Below, piece after piece: positions 44,001 through 52,965 of a stretch of 64,000 bases of DNA. Origin of the DNA: Desulfopila aestuarii DSM 18488. Lineage in GTDB: Bacteria > Desulfobacterota > Desulfobulbia > Desulfobulbales > Desulfocapsaceae. How positions within the stretch are numbered: position 1 is the stretch's first letter; every line of letters begins with the position of its first letter. The position numbers and the translations under genes were made by a program. The notes beneath the pieces were generated by a model. That model did no database searches. It was not told the origin of the DNA and worked only from the letters and a program-made list of their open reading frames with translations. The stretch spans positions 366,917 to 430,916 of the forward strand of contig NZ_FRFE01000001.1 in assembly GCF_900143695.1 (NCBI RefSeq), in the 5' to 3' direction.

Positions 44001-44870
44001 CTACTCCGCAAAAAAGTCTTCTTCCAGCAGCCGCTGGGCCCGTCGTTTGGCGATCTGATTGCTGAGGGCCTGGTCAGGGGCATTGCCAATGGGGAAGTCC
44101 ATCACTTCCTGCAAAAGCCGATCATGAAGTTCACGGTCAAAAAGTTGCCGGGCCAGCGTTTCGGCATAGGTTGCCTGGACCATCAGGAATCTATGGTGGG
44201 AGAATGCCAGGGCCTTTTCAAAATGTTGGGCGCTTTTTTCCGGATCTCCACCGAACATGGGTGGCCGGGTGGCATAGTAAGCCCCGAAAAAGAGGTGAGG
44301 ACTACCCATCTGGTAGCTTTCATCAAGCTCCAGGAGCCGGGCCATTATTTTTTCCACCGTGGCGAGATCGGCCATGGCCGCTGGTGCGCCCTGTTCAGCC
44401 TGAATCCACCCAAGCCAGGCGAGTGTGCCCCAGAACAGATCGGGTACCTGGGAAGAGCGGAGACCGGCAAGGCGCTTTTCAAATTCGGCTGCATCGGTAC
44501 CTGGTGCGATGGGCAGCATCTGGGCAATCAACGTGGTGCCATACAGCCGGCTCTTTTGGGCCACCGCATCGATACGTTCTTCAGGCAGGCCGCACTCCGT
44601 CATGGCGGCCAGATAGCCGCTGTAAGCCTGGGAGCCGACTCTGAGCAGATTACGACTTTCCGGATCGGAAGCAATCAGGCTGTCGATCATGAGCAGATAG
44701 GCCGGTGAGCCTTCGCACACCAGATCGAGATCTGTCTGTTTCTGCAGATTGGCAACAGTAGGCTCGATGAGCGTGTTGGAAAGTAATGTCGAGCAGGAGC
44801 TCATAAAAGGCAGGATTGCGAGCACAAAAACAAAACGACATATGACAGCGCTGGTCCATCCTGATGACAT
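44001..44870 (-). CDS. TatT-family TRAP-associated lipoprotein
   Basis: 289 residues from the ATG at 44870; an upstream start at 44930 lacks a ribosome site. The signal ends at a lipobox-like SSCSTLLSN. The body is helical and TPR-like (LLQEVMDFPIG; QAEQGAPAAMADLATVEKIM; PHLFFGAYYATRPPMFGGDP), which is the character of TatT, the trimeric TPR lipoprotein associated with TRAP systems (TRAP T-component). It precedes dctP by 49 bases, so the operon order is tatT-dctP-dctQ-dctM. TatT is thought to deliver ligand to the binding protein from the outer membrane. Confidence 0.85.
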   Translation of the reverse strand: MSSGWTSAVICRFVFVLAILPFMSSCSTLLSNTLIEPTVANLQKQTDLDLVCEGSPAYLLMIDSLIASDPESRNLLRVGSQAYSGYLAAMTECGLPEERIDAVAQKSRLYGTTLIAQMLPIAPGTDAAEFEKRLAGLRSSQVPDLFWGTLAWLGWIQAEQGAPAAMADLATVEKIMARLLELDESYQMGSPHLFFGAYYATRPPMFGGDPEKSAQHFEKALAFSHHRFLMVQATYAETLARQLFDRELHDRLLQEVMDFPIGNAPDQALSNQIAKRRAQRLLEEDFFAE

Positions 44871-45081
44871 GGTGGGTGCCCCCTTGTGTGGTGTTGAGAT
44901 AAAAACAGCCTTCTCGCAGGAGAACAACAAACTCTACTCTTTATACGTTGTCTGCACAAAAAAGACTATAGCCACAACAGAGCAGATGACAAAGGGAATC
45001 GTAACGGATTGAGAAGCTTATCCTCGTGAGATTTTTCCAAATCCCCGTTTCTTTCTCAGGTCCATTCGAGTTATGCCGGTT

Positions 45082-46014
45082 CTACCCGTAGAATGTTGCC
45101 ATGGTTTTGATTTCCCCTGCCACCTTCTGGCGAAGGCTTTTCGGGGCGAGAACCTTTGCCTGCGAGCCATATTGCAGTACCTTCATGGCAATTTCCCGGT
45201 CATCGCTGACCGGCAGTTGCAATATGACCCCGTCTTCGACCTCTGTAATTATCTGATCCCGGTGCCAGTGCTGGTGCCGTACAAGTTCCGCAGCAGTGCC
45301 GGTAAAGAGGATTTCCGCTGTCTGCGGAGTTGTACCTTTAAAGATGCCAAAGGATGACTGCAGATAGTCCTCTTCAAGACCTTGAACAAAGGTGATTTTT
45401 TCGTTGCCGAGTTCTGCCCTGGTGATTCTCGCGATATGGAACATGCGCATTTCACGGCGTAATCGGCAGTGAGCCAGCAGGTACCAGCGTCCCTGGTAAT
45501 TGCAGAGCCTCTGTGGCTCGATGGTCCGTGAAGAATTGGTAGTAGCCTTGGTCGAATAGTCGATGGCGATGGTTCGCTGCTGGACCACTGCCTCGAAAAT
45601 CACTCGAAAAATTTCGGTGTCGATATGTTCAACCTCGATCCATTCGCAATAAAGGCTCTGCATCAACCGGGCATGGTCGGCGGAAAGCATGGAGGAGAGC
45701 TTTTTCTCAAGCTGCATTACTTCGGGCAGTTCGCGCAGTCCCGCTTCGTGGGCAAATTTACTCAGCATACCGAGGAGCAGGGTGACTTTCGGGCTTTCGG
45801 TAAAGGGCAGGGAAAAATCGCTTTCCGTGTAATAGAAGCCGTTCCGACGGTTGTCGAAGGCGAGCGGAGCCATCAAACGGTCCCGCAAGTAGGCGATATC
45901 GCGCCGGGCTGTGGCTAAAGAGACCTCGAAGCGGTCAACGAGGGTGGTGGCGTTGGGGTAGCTGTTGGTTAAAAGGTCCTGATGAAAGGAGTAGACGCGT
46001 TCGAGCAGGCTCAT
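45082..46014 (-). CDS. WYL-domain transcriptional regulator (YafY-like)
   Basis: 310 residues. An N-terminal helix-turn-helix of DeoR type (VDRFEVSLATARRDIAYLR, about 25-44) is followed by a WYL domain (about 150-220, TIAIDYSTKATTNSSRTIEP and CNYQGRWYLLAHCRLR, W-Y-L present). A C-terminal WCX region ends in QWHRDQI-type sequence (here HQHWHRDQIITEVEDG). WYL regulators bind small effectors, including nucleotides, and control stress or defence genes; the target here is not evident. It ends upstream of the rpoN region and is monocistronic. Confidence 0.9.
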   Translation of the reverse strand: MSLLERVYSFHQDLLTNSYPNATTLVDRFEVSLATARRDIAYLRDRLMAPLAFDNRRNGFYYTESDFSLPFTESPKVTLLLGMLSKFAHEAGLRELPEVMQLEKKLSSMLSADHARLMQSLYCEWIEVEHIDTEIFRVIFEAVVQQRTIAIDYSTKATTNSSRTIEPQRLCNYQGRWYLLAHCRLRREMRMFHIARITRAELGNEKITFVQGLEEDYLQSSFGIFKGTTPQTAEILFTGTAAELVRHQHWHRDQIITEVEDGVILQLPVSDDREIAMKVLQYGSQAKVLAPKSLRQKVAGEIKTMATFYG

Positions 46015-46048
46015 GAACTATTCTCTCCCCTTTGTTGTTACAGGATGA

Positions 46049-47506
46049 CTATCTGTTCTGGCGGCGGTGCTTGACCGGCAGTATCTTCATCTGCTCCCGG
46101 TATTTGGCCACTGTGCGCCTGGCAATCTGGATATTTCTCTCGGCCAGCATATCGGAGATGGCACTGTCGCTGAGCGGCTTGGACTTGTCTTCTTCCTGGA
46201 TCATCTGGCGGATCCGGGTCTTTATCGACTCTGCGGCAAGTGCATCTTCCCCTTCTCGCGGGATGGCAGTGGAGAAGAAGTATTTCAGCTCGTAGATACC
46301 CTGCGGGGTGTGGGCATATTTGTTGGACGTGACCCGGCTGATGGTAGACTCGTGCATTTCGATGTCTTCAGCAACGTCGCGCAGGATTAGCGGCTTTAAG
46401 TACTTCGGTCCGCGTTCGAAAAAGTCGCGCTGGAACCTGAGGATTGACTCCATGACCTTGTAGATGGTGCGCTGCCGCTGGTAGAGCGATTTGATGAACC
46501 ATTCGGCGCTTTTCACTTTTTCAGCGATGTAGCTGCGCGAGTCTTTCTGGAGATCCTTGGTGCCGCTTTGTAATAGCTCAAGGTAATGACTGGAAAGTTT
46601 TAAATTCGGCAGGTCGTCATCGTTTAAGCGGATCACGTAGTCGTCGTCGACCTTCATGATGTAGACGTCGGGCACGACATAGTTGGTATCGTCGGTGGCG
46701 TAGGGCAGTCCCGGATAGGGGGTGAGCTCAGAGGTGATGAAATCGATAGCCTTGAGGATATCGTTTTTCTTGCGGCCTGTGACCTTCATCAGCTCTTTGT
46801 AATTGCGCACCTCGAGCAGGCTCAGGTGGTCTCGGACAATGACTGCGGCCAAACTCTTGCCTTTGCCCATCCGCTCCAGCTGCAGAAAGAGCGACTCGCT
46901 GACGTCGCGGGCGGCAATGCCTGGAGGGTCAAGATCCTGAATCACCTCAAGCACATAGTCGACCTCATCGGGGTTCGACTCGGTGCTGGCGATAATCTCG
47001 TCGATTGTTACCTCGAGAAAGCCGTAGCGATTGAGGTTGCAGATAATATAGAGCGCCACCTCCATCTCTTTTTCGTCCAGTTCGCAGTGGGCGAGCTGCC
47101 ATCGCAGATAGGCGATCAGGCCTGGCTTTTCGGAGATGAAATCGAATTGAGACGGGGCGTCGGCGGCCGGTGTTTCGTGGGCAAACGAGAAGTTGGAGTC
47201 GAAGTTGTTGGAGTAGTCTTCCCAGTTGACATCGCCCAGACTTTCACGTACCGCTACCTGCTCTGTGTGATCTGCTTCCTGAGCCGGTTCGGTGTGTTCG
47301 ATGCTGGAACGCAGTTCAGGGGGTAACTCAATAGTCTCTCCTATGGAGAGATCTTCTTCCAGGGCGGGGTTCTGTTCCAGTTCCGCCTGCAGGGCGCCGG
47401 TCAACTCGAGACGGTTCAGCTGGAGCAGCTTGATCGCTTGACGCAGCTGGGGCGTCATGACCAGTTTTTGTGCCAGCTTGAGTTGTTGTCTGAGTTCCAG
47501 TGCCAT
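46049..47506 (-). CDS. rpoN: RNA polymerase sigma-54 factor
   Basis: 485 residues from the ATG at 47506. Region I (LRQQLKLAQKLVMTPQLRQA) is Gln/Leu-rich, followed by an acidic region II and the core-binding domain. The C-terminal RpoN box ARRTVAKYREQMKILPVKHR near 460-480 is intact, preceded by the helix-turn-helix ESTISRVTSNKYAHTPQGIY. It directs transcription from -24/-12 promoters, needing an enhancer-binding ATPase. It starts 13 bases beyond the lptB stop, in the usual lptA-lptB-rpoN arrangement of proteobacteria. Confidence 0.97.
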   Translation of the reverse strand: MALELRQQLKLAQKLVMTPQLRQAIKLLQLNRLELTGALQAELEQNPALEEDLSIGETIELPPELRSSIEHTEPAQEADHTEQVAVRESLGDVNWEDYSNNFDSNFSFAHETPAADAPSQFDFISEKPGLIAYLRWQLAHCELDEKEMEVALYIICNLNRYGFLEVTIDEIIASTESNPDEVDYVLEVIQDLDPPGIAARDVSESLFLQLERMGKGKSLAAVIVRDHLSLLEVRNYKELMKVTGRKKNDILKAIDFITSELTPYPGLPYATDDTNYVVPDVYIMKVDDDYVIRLNDDDLPNLKLSSHYLELLQSGTKDLQKDSRSYIAEKVKSAEWFIKSLYQRQRTIYKVMESILRFQRDFFERGPKYLKPLILRDVAEDIEMHESTISRVTSNKYAHTPQGIYELKYFFSTAIPREGEDALAAESIKTRIRQMIQEEDKSKPLSDSAISDMLAERNIQIARRTVAKYREQMKILPVKHRRQNR

Positions 47507-47519
47507 AATTGCGCCGTAC

Positions 47520-48242
47520 CTACATGGTGAAATTTTCGCCCAGATACATCTTTCGGGCAACTTCGCTCTCGATTATATCATTGGCAACGCCGCTTGTTAA
47601 GATCTGCCCGGCATTCATGATATAAGCAAAATCACATACCTGAAGTGTTTCCCGAACGTTATGATCGGAAATCAATATTCCCAGCCCCAGGTCTTTCAGG
47701 CTGCGGATCAGCTTCTGTAGTTCGCCTACGGCCAAGGGGTCGATTCCGGCAAAAGGTTCATCGAGGAGGATGAACTGTGGCCGGGTCGCAAGGGCCCGCA
47801 TGATCTCAACCCTTCGCCGTTCACCGCCTGAAAGAGCATGACCAAGATTGTTGCGAAGATACTCTATCTTCAGCGTGGCCATCAACTCCTCAATGCGATT
47901 GTTGATCTCATTTTTATGTAAACCAAGTGGTTCCAGGATGATCCGGACATTCTCCTCGACTGTCAGTTTACGAAAGACTGAGGGCTCCTGCGCCAGGTAG
48001 GAGATGCCCTTTAAGGCGCGCTTGTGGATGGGTAGTTTGGTAATGTTCTCGCCATCCAGCAGAATTGAGCCTTTCGTCGGACGGATAAAGCCGGCGATGG
48101 AATAAAACGAGGTGGTCTTGCCGGCACCGTTTGGTCCCAGCAGTCCCACAACTGCGCCGGTGTGGACCTGGAGACTGACGCCGTTGACAACAGTTCGGTT
48201 GCCATACGTCTTGATGATATTTCGGGTTTCGAGCAATGCCAT
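47520..48242 (-). CDS. lptB: LPS export ABC transporter ATPase
   Basis: 240 residues from the ATG at 48242; an upstream TTG at 48263 is less likely. Walker A is GPNGAGKTT (about 35-43), the signature LSGGERRRVE (about 138-147), Walker B ILLDEPFAGIDP (about 158-169). The phrase ISYLAQEPSVFRKLTVEENV is diagnostic of LptB. It powers extraction of lipopolysaccharide from the inner membrane by LptFG. The sequence lies between lptA (upstream, 34 bases away) and rpoN. The LptC, LptF and LptG genes are not in this window. Confidence 0.96.
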   Translation of the reverse strand: MALLETRNIIKTYGNRTVVNGVSLQVHTGAVVGLLGPNGAGKTTSFYSIAGFIRPTKGSILLDGENITKLPIHKRALKGISYLAQEPSVFRKLTVEENVRIILEPLGLHKNEINNRIEELMATLKIEYLRNNLGHALSGGERRRVEIMRALATRPQFILLDEPFAGIDPLAVGELQKLIRSLKDLGLGILISDHNVRETLQVCDFAYIMNAGQILTSGVANDIIESEVARKMYLGENFTM

Positions 48243-48276
48243 GTGCTGTGTGCTGTCCTTCAAATAAGGCAGTGCC

Positions 48277-48813
48277 TTACTCCTGAATAATGGTCATTTT
48301 GACCCGGCCCTGATCCTTGCCTTTACCGTTCTTGGCGCCGGCAGGGGCCGCAACGACCTCGGAGCGTCCTTCATCGATATAGTAGATGATCTTGTCGCCA
48401 CTGACCATGTTCTTTCCCTGCCAGGCCTTGGCATCGCCGATCAGGATAAACTGCCGTTCGGCCGAGAGGTAGACCATGTCTTTGGAGGTGCCGAGCCAGT
48501 CGTCCCGGGTGATCTGGACATTACCGTTGCAGACCATTTTCTCGACCTTCTGCTTTGCTTCCGCTTGGGCCTCTTCTTTGGCCTTTTGCGTGTAATAGAC
48601 GATCATCTTGTCGGTGCGAATCCGGACATTGGCCTGGCGGGCATCGACATCACCGGTAAAGATGACGGAGCTTTCCTTTTCCACCGATGTCATGTGATTC
48701 GCTTCGACGGTGATGGGTGATTCCTCTTTCTTGGCGGCAGCGTACAGACTTGTGCTACAGAAGAAAAACGCGCTGAAAATCAGCGCGGAAAGCAGTCGAA
48801 ACCGGATAGTCAT
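48277..48813 (-). CDS. lptA: LPS transport periplasmic protein LptA (OstA-like)
   Basis: 178 residues. The signal peptide is MTIRFRLLSALIFSAFFFC, ending LYAAAKKEE. The mature protein has OstA-domain beta repeats: PITVEANHMTSVEKESSVIF, VRIRTDKMIVYYTQ and VSGDKIIYYIDEGRSEVVAA. LptA forms the periplasmic bridge that carries lipopolysaccharide from LptC to the outer-membrane LptDE. It is the first visible gene of the lptA-lptB-rpoN operon. lptC, often just upstream, is absent here: the next 367 bases carry no gene. Confidence 0.93.
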   Translation of the reverse strand: MTIRFRLLSALIFSAFFFCSTSLYAAAKKEESPITVEANHMTSVEKESSVIFTGDVDARQANVRIRTDKMIVYYTQKAKEEAQAEAKQKVEKMVCNGNVQITRDDWLGTSKDMVYLSAERQFILIGDAKAWQGKNMVSGDKIIYYIDEGRSEVVAAPAGAKNGKGKDQGRVKMTIIQE

Positions 48814-49180
48814 GCCTGTTCTCCATTATCATTGAACCGCTAGGCGGTCGTGTTTCATGCAATTACCGGACCCAGTGTAGCCCACGGTTTGTAAAAAGTA
48901 AAGGGGAGCTATGAATGGCCAGGGAGCCGGGCTGAGTTTTTTCCACTCCGTCAGCAGGGAGCGCCTGCATTGTAGAGTGTTGTATATATTATGCAAGAGA
49001 GAGTTCTTTACTTGCGTTTTCGGAGTCAGTACTATAGATGTCTGTTTTCGGCAACGTCTTTTCCCCGGTACCTCAACTATCTGATAACACGACTTGAGCC
49101 CGGATGTTTCATGTGTTGTTCATGAAAATTTCCACTTATTATTTTTTAACCGGCTTGACGCGTCATTGCGGACTACAGCC
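48814..49180. other. Divergent spacer upstream of lptA and argB
   Basis: 367 bases between the lptA start (minus) and the argB start (plus). An open frame from 49094 runs into argB, but its first 29 residues are not ArgB-like and there is no ribosome site. I see no lptC remnant, hairpin with T-run or RNA gene. Promoters for both operons must lie here. Confidence 0.4.
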
Positions 49181-50083
49181 ATGGATACGTCTATGAAGGA
49201 AAGCATTGAGAAGGCCAAGGTCCTGATTGAGTCGCTACCGTATATGCAGGAGTTCCGGCACAAAACGGTGGTTATTAAATACGGCGGGCACGCCATGGTG
49301 GACGAACATTTGAAAAAGCAGTTCGCCCTCGACGTCATCCTGCTCAAACAGATCGGCATCAACCCGGTCATCGTGCATGGCGGCGGGCCGCAGATCAACC
49401 GTTTTCTCGACAGGCTCGACATCAAGCCGAGTTATGTCCAGGGTATGCGGGTGACGGACGGCGAAACCATGGGTGTGGTGGAGATGGTGCTGGTCGGTAA
49501 GGTCAATAAAGAGATCGTCGGCCTGATTAACCACTGCGGCGGTAAGGCGGTGGGGCTTTCCGGTCGTGACGGCGATCTGGTATGTGCCCGCAAGCTGCAG
49601 ATGAGTGCTAAGGCCGAGAGTGCCGAGATGGAAAACAAGCCGCCGGAACTGATCGATCTTGGCCGGGTTGGCCAGGTGACCAAGATCAACGCCGGAGTGC
49701 TCGAAATCCTATATAAAGGCGATTTCATCCCGGTTATCGCGCCGGTTGGTGTCGGTGAGGATGGCCAGGCCTACAACATCAATGCCGATCTGGTGGCGGG
49801 TGCCATTGCCGGAGCGCTGAACGCTGAAAAGTTGATCCTCCTGACCGATGTTCCCGGGGTAAAGGACAAGGAGGGGAATCTCCTCCAGAGCCTCTCCCGT
49901 GATCAACTCGAAGGGCTCATTGATGACGGAACGATCGCAGGTGGCATGATTCCCAAGGTGCGCTGTTGCGAAACTGCGGTGAAAAACGGGGTAGGCAAGA
50001 CCTACATCGTCGATGGAAGAGTGGAGCACGCTATTTTACTGGAAATGTTCACCCGGGAAGGGGTTGGCACGGAGATCTACTGA
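49181..50083 (+). CDS. argB: Acetylglutamate kinase
   Basis: 300 residues from ATG 49181; ATG 49193 is an equally possible start. The amino-acid kinase features are [15 protein letters not shown] (about 22-36), [17 protein letters not shown], and [15 protein letters not shown] sequence (here [13 protein letters not shown]). The nucleotide site includes [14 protein letters not shown] and [14 protein letters not shown]. It phosphorylates N-acetylglutamate in arginine synthesis. The N-terminal helix ([18 protein letters not shown]) is typical of the arginine-sensitive hexameric form, which would be feedback-inhibited (inference). Its stop overlaps argD by one base. Confidence 0.96.
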   Translation: MDTSMKESIEKAKVLIESLPYMQEFRHKTVVIKYGGHAMVDEHLKKQFALDVILLKQIGINPVIVHGGGPQINRFLDRLDIKPSYVQGMRVTDGETMGVVEMVLVGKVNKEIVGLINHCGGKAVGLSGRDGDLVCARKLQMSAKAESAEMENKPPELIDLGRVGQVTKINAGVLEILYKGDFIPVIAPVGVGEDGQAYNINADLVAGAIAGALNAEKLILLTDVPGVKDKEGNLLQSLSRDQLEGLIDDGTIAGGMIPKVRCCETAVKNGVGKTYIVDGRVEHAILLEMFTREGVGTEIY

Positions 50084-51285
50084 TGGGAAAGGCAAACGAA
50101 GAGTGGAAAGAGAAGGGTAACCGGGTATTTGTCGGTAACTATGCCAGGTACCCGGTGGCCATGGTGAAGGGTGAGGGGTGTAAGCTGATCGACGCCGACG
50201 GCCGTGAATATCTCGATTTCCTGGCAGGCATAGCCGTGGCAGGTTTAGGCCATTGCCATCCGGCGGTGACCGAGGCCATCTGCCGCCAGGCCGGCGAGCT
50301 GGTCCACGTCTCGAATCTCTATTACACCCGTCCCCAGACCGAGCTGGCCGAACTGCTGGTAGCCAATACCTTTGCCGATAAGGTGTTCATGGCCAACAGC
50401 GGTGCCGAGGCCAACGAGGCGGCGATCAAGCTGGCTCGAATCGCAAGCGGTGAGGGCAAATACCGGGTAATTTCCCTGGAAGGTTCCTTCCATGGGCGAA
50501 CCCTTGCCACCGTGGCCGCTACCGGTCAGCCCAAATTTCACAAAGGGTTTGAGCCGCTGCCCGATGGTTTTGACCATGCCCCCTTTGGCGATCTGGCTGA
50601 GGTGGAGAAGCGTATTAGCCCGTCGACCTGTGCCATTCTCTGTGAACCGGTTCAGGGGGAAAGTGGTGTCCGTCCGCTGGAAAAGGAATACCTCCAGGGA
50701 TTGCGGGCTCTCTGTGATAAACACGGATTGCTGCTCATTTTCGACGAGGTGCAGACCGGCATTGGCCGTACCGGAACGCTCTTTGCCTACCAGCAGCTGG
50801 GAGTGGTGCCGGATATCATGACCTCCGCAAAGGGCTTGGGTAATGGTTTGCCGATCGGGGCCATGTTGACCACCGAAAAACTGGCGGCGTTTCTGGTACC
50901 GGGAACCCACGCCTCTACCTTCGGCGGCAATCCCGTTGCTTCTGCCGCCGCTGTGGCGACCCTTAAAGTGATGTTGGCAGATGGGTTTTTTACCGATTTG
51001 CAGGCGAAAGGGCAATATTTTATCGAGAAGCTGAAGGTGCTGGCGGACCGTTTTCCAATGCTGGCTGCCCAGACCCGCGGTCTTGGCATGATGCTCGGTT
51101 TGGTATTAACCGAGCGTGGGGTCGAACTTGGCACCGAGATTGTCAATCGGATGCTCGCCAAGGGCTGCATCATAAACTTTGCCGGTAATGCCGCACTCAG
51201 GTTTGTGCCGCCCCTTGTCGTCAGCCGTGAGGAGATTGACCAGCTGATGCAGGCGCTGGAAGAGACCTTTGGCGAACTGGCCTAG
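50083..51285 (+). CDS. argD: Acetylornithine aminotransferase
   Basis: 400 residues, starting in TGATG overlap with the argB stop. It is a class III aminotransferase: VHVSNLYYTRPQTELAELL, NSGAEANEAAIKLAR, and VISLEGSFHGRTLATVAATG. The aspartate of LLIFDEVQTGIGRTG and the PLP lysine in MTSAKGLGNGLPIGAM are in place. It converts N-acetylglutamate semialdehyde to N-acetylornithine and may also work as succinyldiaminopimelate aminotransferase in lysine synthesis. It closes the first half of the arginine cluster; a hairpin follows. Confidence 0.96.
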   Translation: MGKANEEWKEKGNRVFVGNYARYPVAMVKGEGCKLIDADGREYLDFLAGIAVAGLGHCHPAVTEAICRQAGELVHVSNLYYTRPQTELAELLVANTFADKVFMANSGAEANEAAIKLARIASGEGKYRVISLEGSFHGRTLATVAATGQPKFHKGFEPLPDGFDHAPFGDLAEVEKRISPSTCAILCEPVQGESGVRPLEKEYLQGLRALCDKHGLLLIFDEVQTGIGRTGTLFAYQQLGVVPDIMTSAKGLGNGLPIGAMLTTEKLAAFLVPGTHASTFGGNPVASAAAVATLKVMLADGFFTDLQAKGQYFIEKLKVLADRFPMLAAQTRGLGMMLGLVLTERGVELGTEIVNRMLAKGCIINFAGNAALRFVPPLVVSREEIDQLMQALEETFGELA

Positions 51286-51762
51286 TTCCCGGGTTTTCCT
51301 GCCGGCTCTCACGAAACCGCGAGAGCCGGTGGTTCAATATTGCAATGAGGTGATGACGTTCCCGTTACCAACCTCTTTCGGCTTTTTCCTTTTGACAAAT
51401 TTTGTCCCGTAACACCCTCGCAATGGGGAAAAACTTTGCAAATCCCCGTCATTTTATGTAATGATACTTCTTTTCTCCTTGGTAGGTGTTGGTGCAGAGG
51501 TTTGGGGAGGTACTATCCTGCGAACCAGGCCCGGTTCAATGTTCCTTTCAGTTTTTCATCTTTAGATTTCCCGGTCCTGTTAATTGTGGTATTTCGCAGG
51601 TTGTTATCCTTGTCAAAACCTCAACATCTTCCACTGCTTCATGAAGTTATAGATTAATCGTTGGTGCCAGCGGCTTTTTGTGAGAAGCAGGCAACAATAT
51701 AGCGGGGTGCTGACAGCACCTTCATATGCAAACAAGTTGCACTTTCCCTTTGAGGTTGTGAG
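51286..51762. other. Intergenic region between argD and argG
   Basis: 477 bases. It begins with a hairpin (51302-51329) that may terminate argBD. Further on there is a weak promoter-like TTTGCA...TAATGA (51435-51464) and the argG ribosome site (GAGG before 51763). argF, often found at this point in related clusters, is absent, and no remnant frame is seen. Confidence 0.5.
51302..51329 (+). terminator. Hairpin after argD
   Basis: CCGGCTCTC (51302-51310) pairs perfectly with GAGAGCCGG (51321-51329), with a ten-base loop. It starts 16 bases after the argD stop. A T-run is absent, so it may act as an attenuating structure or a processed 3' end rather than a classical terminator. Confidence 0.5.
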
Positions 51763-52959
51763 ATGGACGTGAAAAAAATTGTGCTTGCCTATTCCGGCGG
51801 CCTCGATACTTCGGTAATTCTGACATGGTTGACTGAACAGTATGACTGCCCGGTTGTGGCTTATTCCGCCAATATCGGTCAGGAGGAAGACTGGGATGCA
51901 GTAGAGAAGAAAGGTATGGCCACTGGCGCGGAGAAGGTGATCATCTCCGACCTGAAGAAGGAATTCGTCGAAGAGTATATCTTCCCGGCTTTCCGGGCCA
52001 ACGCTATTTACGAAGGCTCCTATCTGCTTGGCACCTCTCTTGCCCGGCCGCTGATTGCCAAGGAGCAGGTCCGCATTGCCGCCGAGGAAGGCGCTGATGC
52101 GGTGAGCCATGGCGCCACCGGCAAAGGCAACGATCAGGTGCGTTTCGAGCTTGGGTATATCGGCCTTGATCCGAAATTGAAGATCATCGCCCCGTGGCGA
52201 ACCTGGGATCTCACCTCTCGTACCAAACTGGTCGAATATGCCCAGAAGCATAATATCCCGGTCCCGGTCACCAAGGAAAAACCCTACAGCTGCGACGAGA
52301 ACCTGTTGCATGTGAGCTACGAGGGAGGAATCTTAGAGAATCCTTGGAATGAGCCGGATGCCTCCATGTTCAAAATGACCGTCTCTCCCGAAATGGCGCC
52401 GGACACCCCGACCTATATCGAGATCGAGTTTAAAAACGGTGATCCCGTGGCTATCGACGGGGTTGTAATGGAGCCTCTGGCGCTCTTTACCAAGCTGAAC
52501 AAGGTTGCCGGTGCCAATGGTATCGGCCGTCTTGACCTGGTGGAAAATCGTTTCGTCGGTATGAAATCCCGCGGTGTTTATGAGACTCCTGGCGGCACCT
52601 TGCTTCGTGAATCGCACAGGGCGCTTGAGTCGATCACTCTTGACCGCGAGGTTATGAAGATTCGTGATTCGCTCATCCCGCGCTACGCCGAGCTGATCTA
52701 CAACGGTTTCTGGTTCTCTCCGGAGCGCGAATTGCTGCAGGCCACCATGGACGCCGCCCAGAAAACCGTCAACGGTACCGTGCGCATGAAGCTCTATAAG
52801 GGCAACTGTATTACCGTTGGCCGCAAGTCAGACAACTCGCTCTATCAGGAGAGCTTTGCCACCTTCGAAGAGGACATGGTCTACGATCAGGGTGATGCTA
52901 CCGGTTTTATTCGCCTCAATGGCCTTCGTCTGAGAATCCAAGCCTTGCAGAACAAATAA
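51763..52959 (+). CDS. argG: Argininosuccinate synthase
   Basis: 398 residues. The ATP pyrophosphatase loop is [17 protein letters not shown] (about 7-23). Other signatures are [35 protein letters not shown] (the citrulline and aspartate site) and [18 protein letters not shown]. It joins citrulline and aspartate in ATP-dependent arginine synthesis. The ATG follows GAGG. It precedes argH by six bases, so the two are one operon. Length matches the type I family (about 400 residues). Confidence 0.97.
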   Translation: MDVKKIVLAYSGGLDTSVILTWLTEQYDCPVVAYSANIGQEEDWDAVEKKGMATGAEKVIISDLKKEFVEEYIFPAFRANAIYEGSYLLGTSLARPLIAKEQVRIAAEEGADAVSHGATGKGNDQVRFELGYIGLDPKLKIIAPWRTWDLTSRTKLVEYAQKHNIPVPVTKEKPYSCDENLLHVSYEGGILENPWNEPDASMFKMTVSPEMAPDTPTYIEIEFKNGDPVAIDGVVMEPLALFTKLNKVAGANGIGRLDLVENRFVGMKSRGVYETPGGTLLRESHRALESITLDREVMKIRDSLIPRYAELIYNGFWFSPERELLQATMDAAQKTVNGTVRMKLYKGNCITVGRKSDNSLYQESFATFEEDMVYDQGDATGFIRLNGLRLRIQALQNK

Positions 52960-52965
52960 AAGATC

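Noticed and set aside
51480..51570. Segment resembling SRP RNA (CTGCGAACCAGGCCCGG)
   Set aside because: Only a short run resembles the SRP core. The expected GGAAG tetraloop region and closing stems are missing, so I do not call it.
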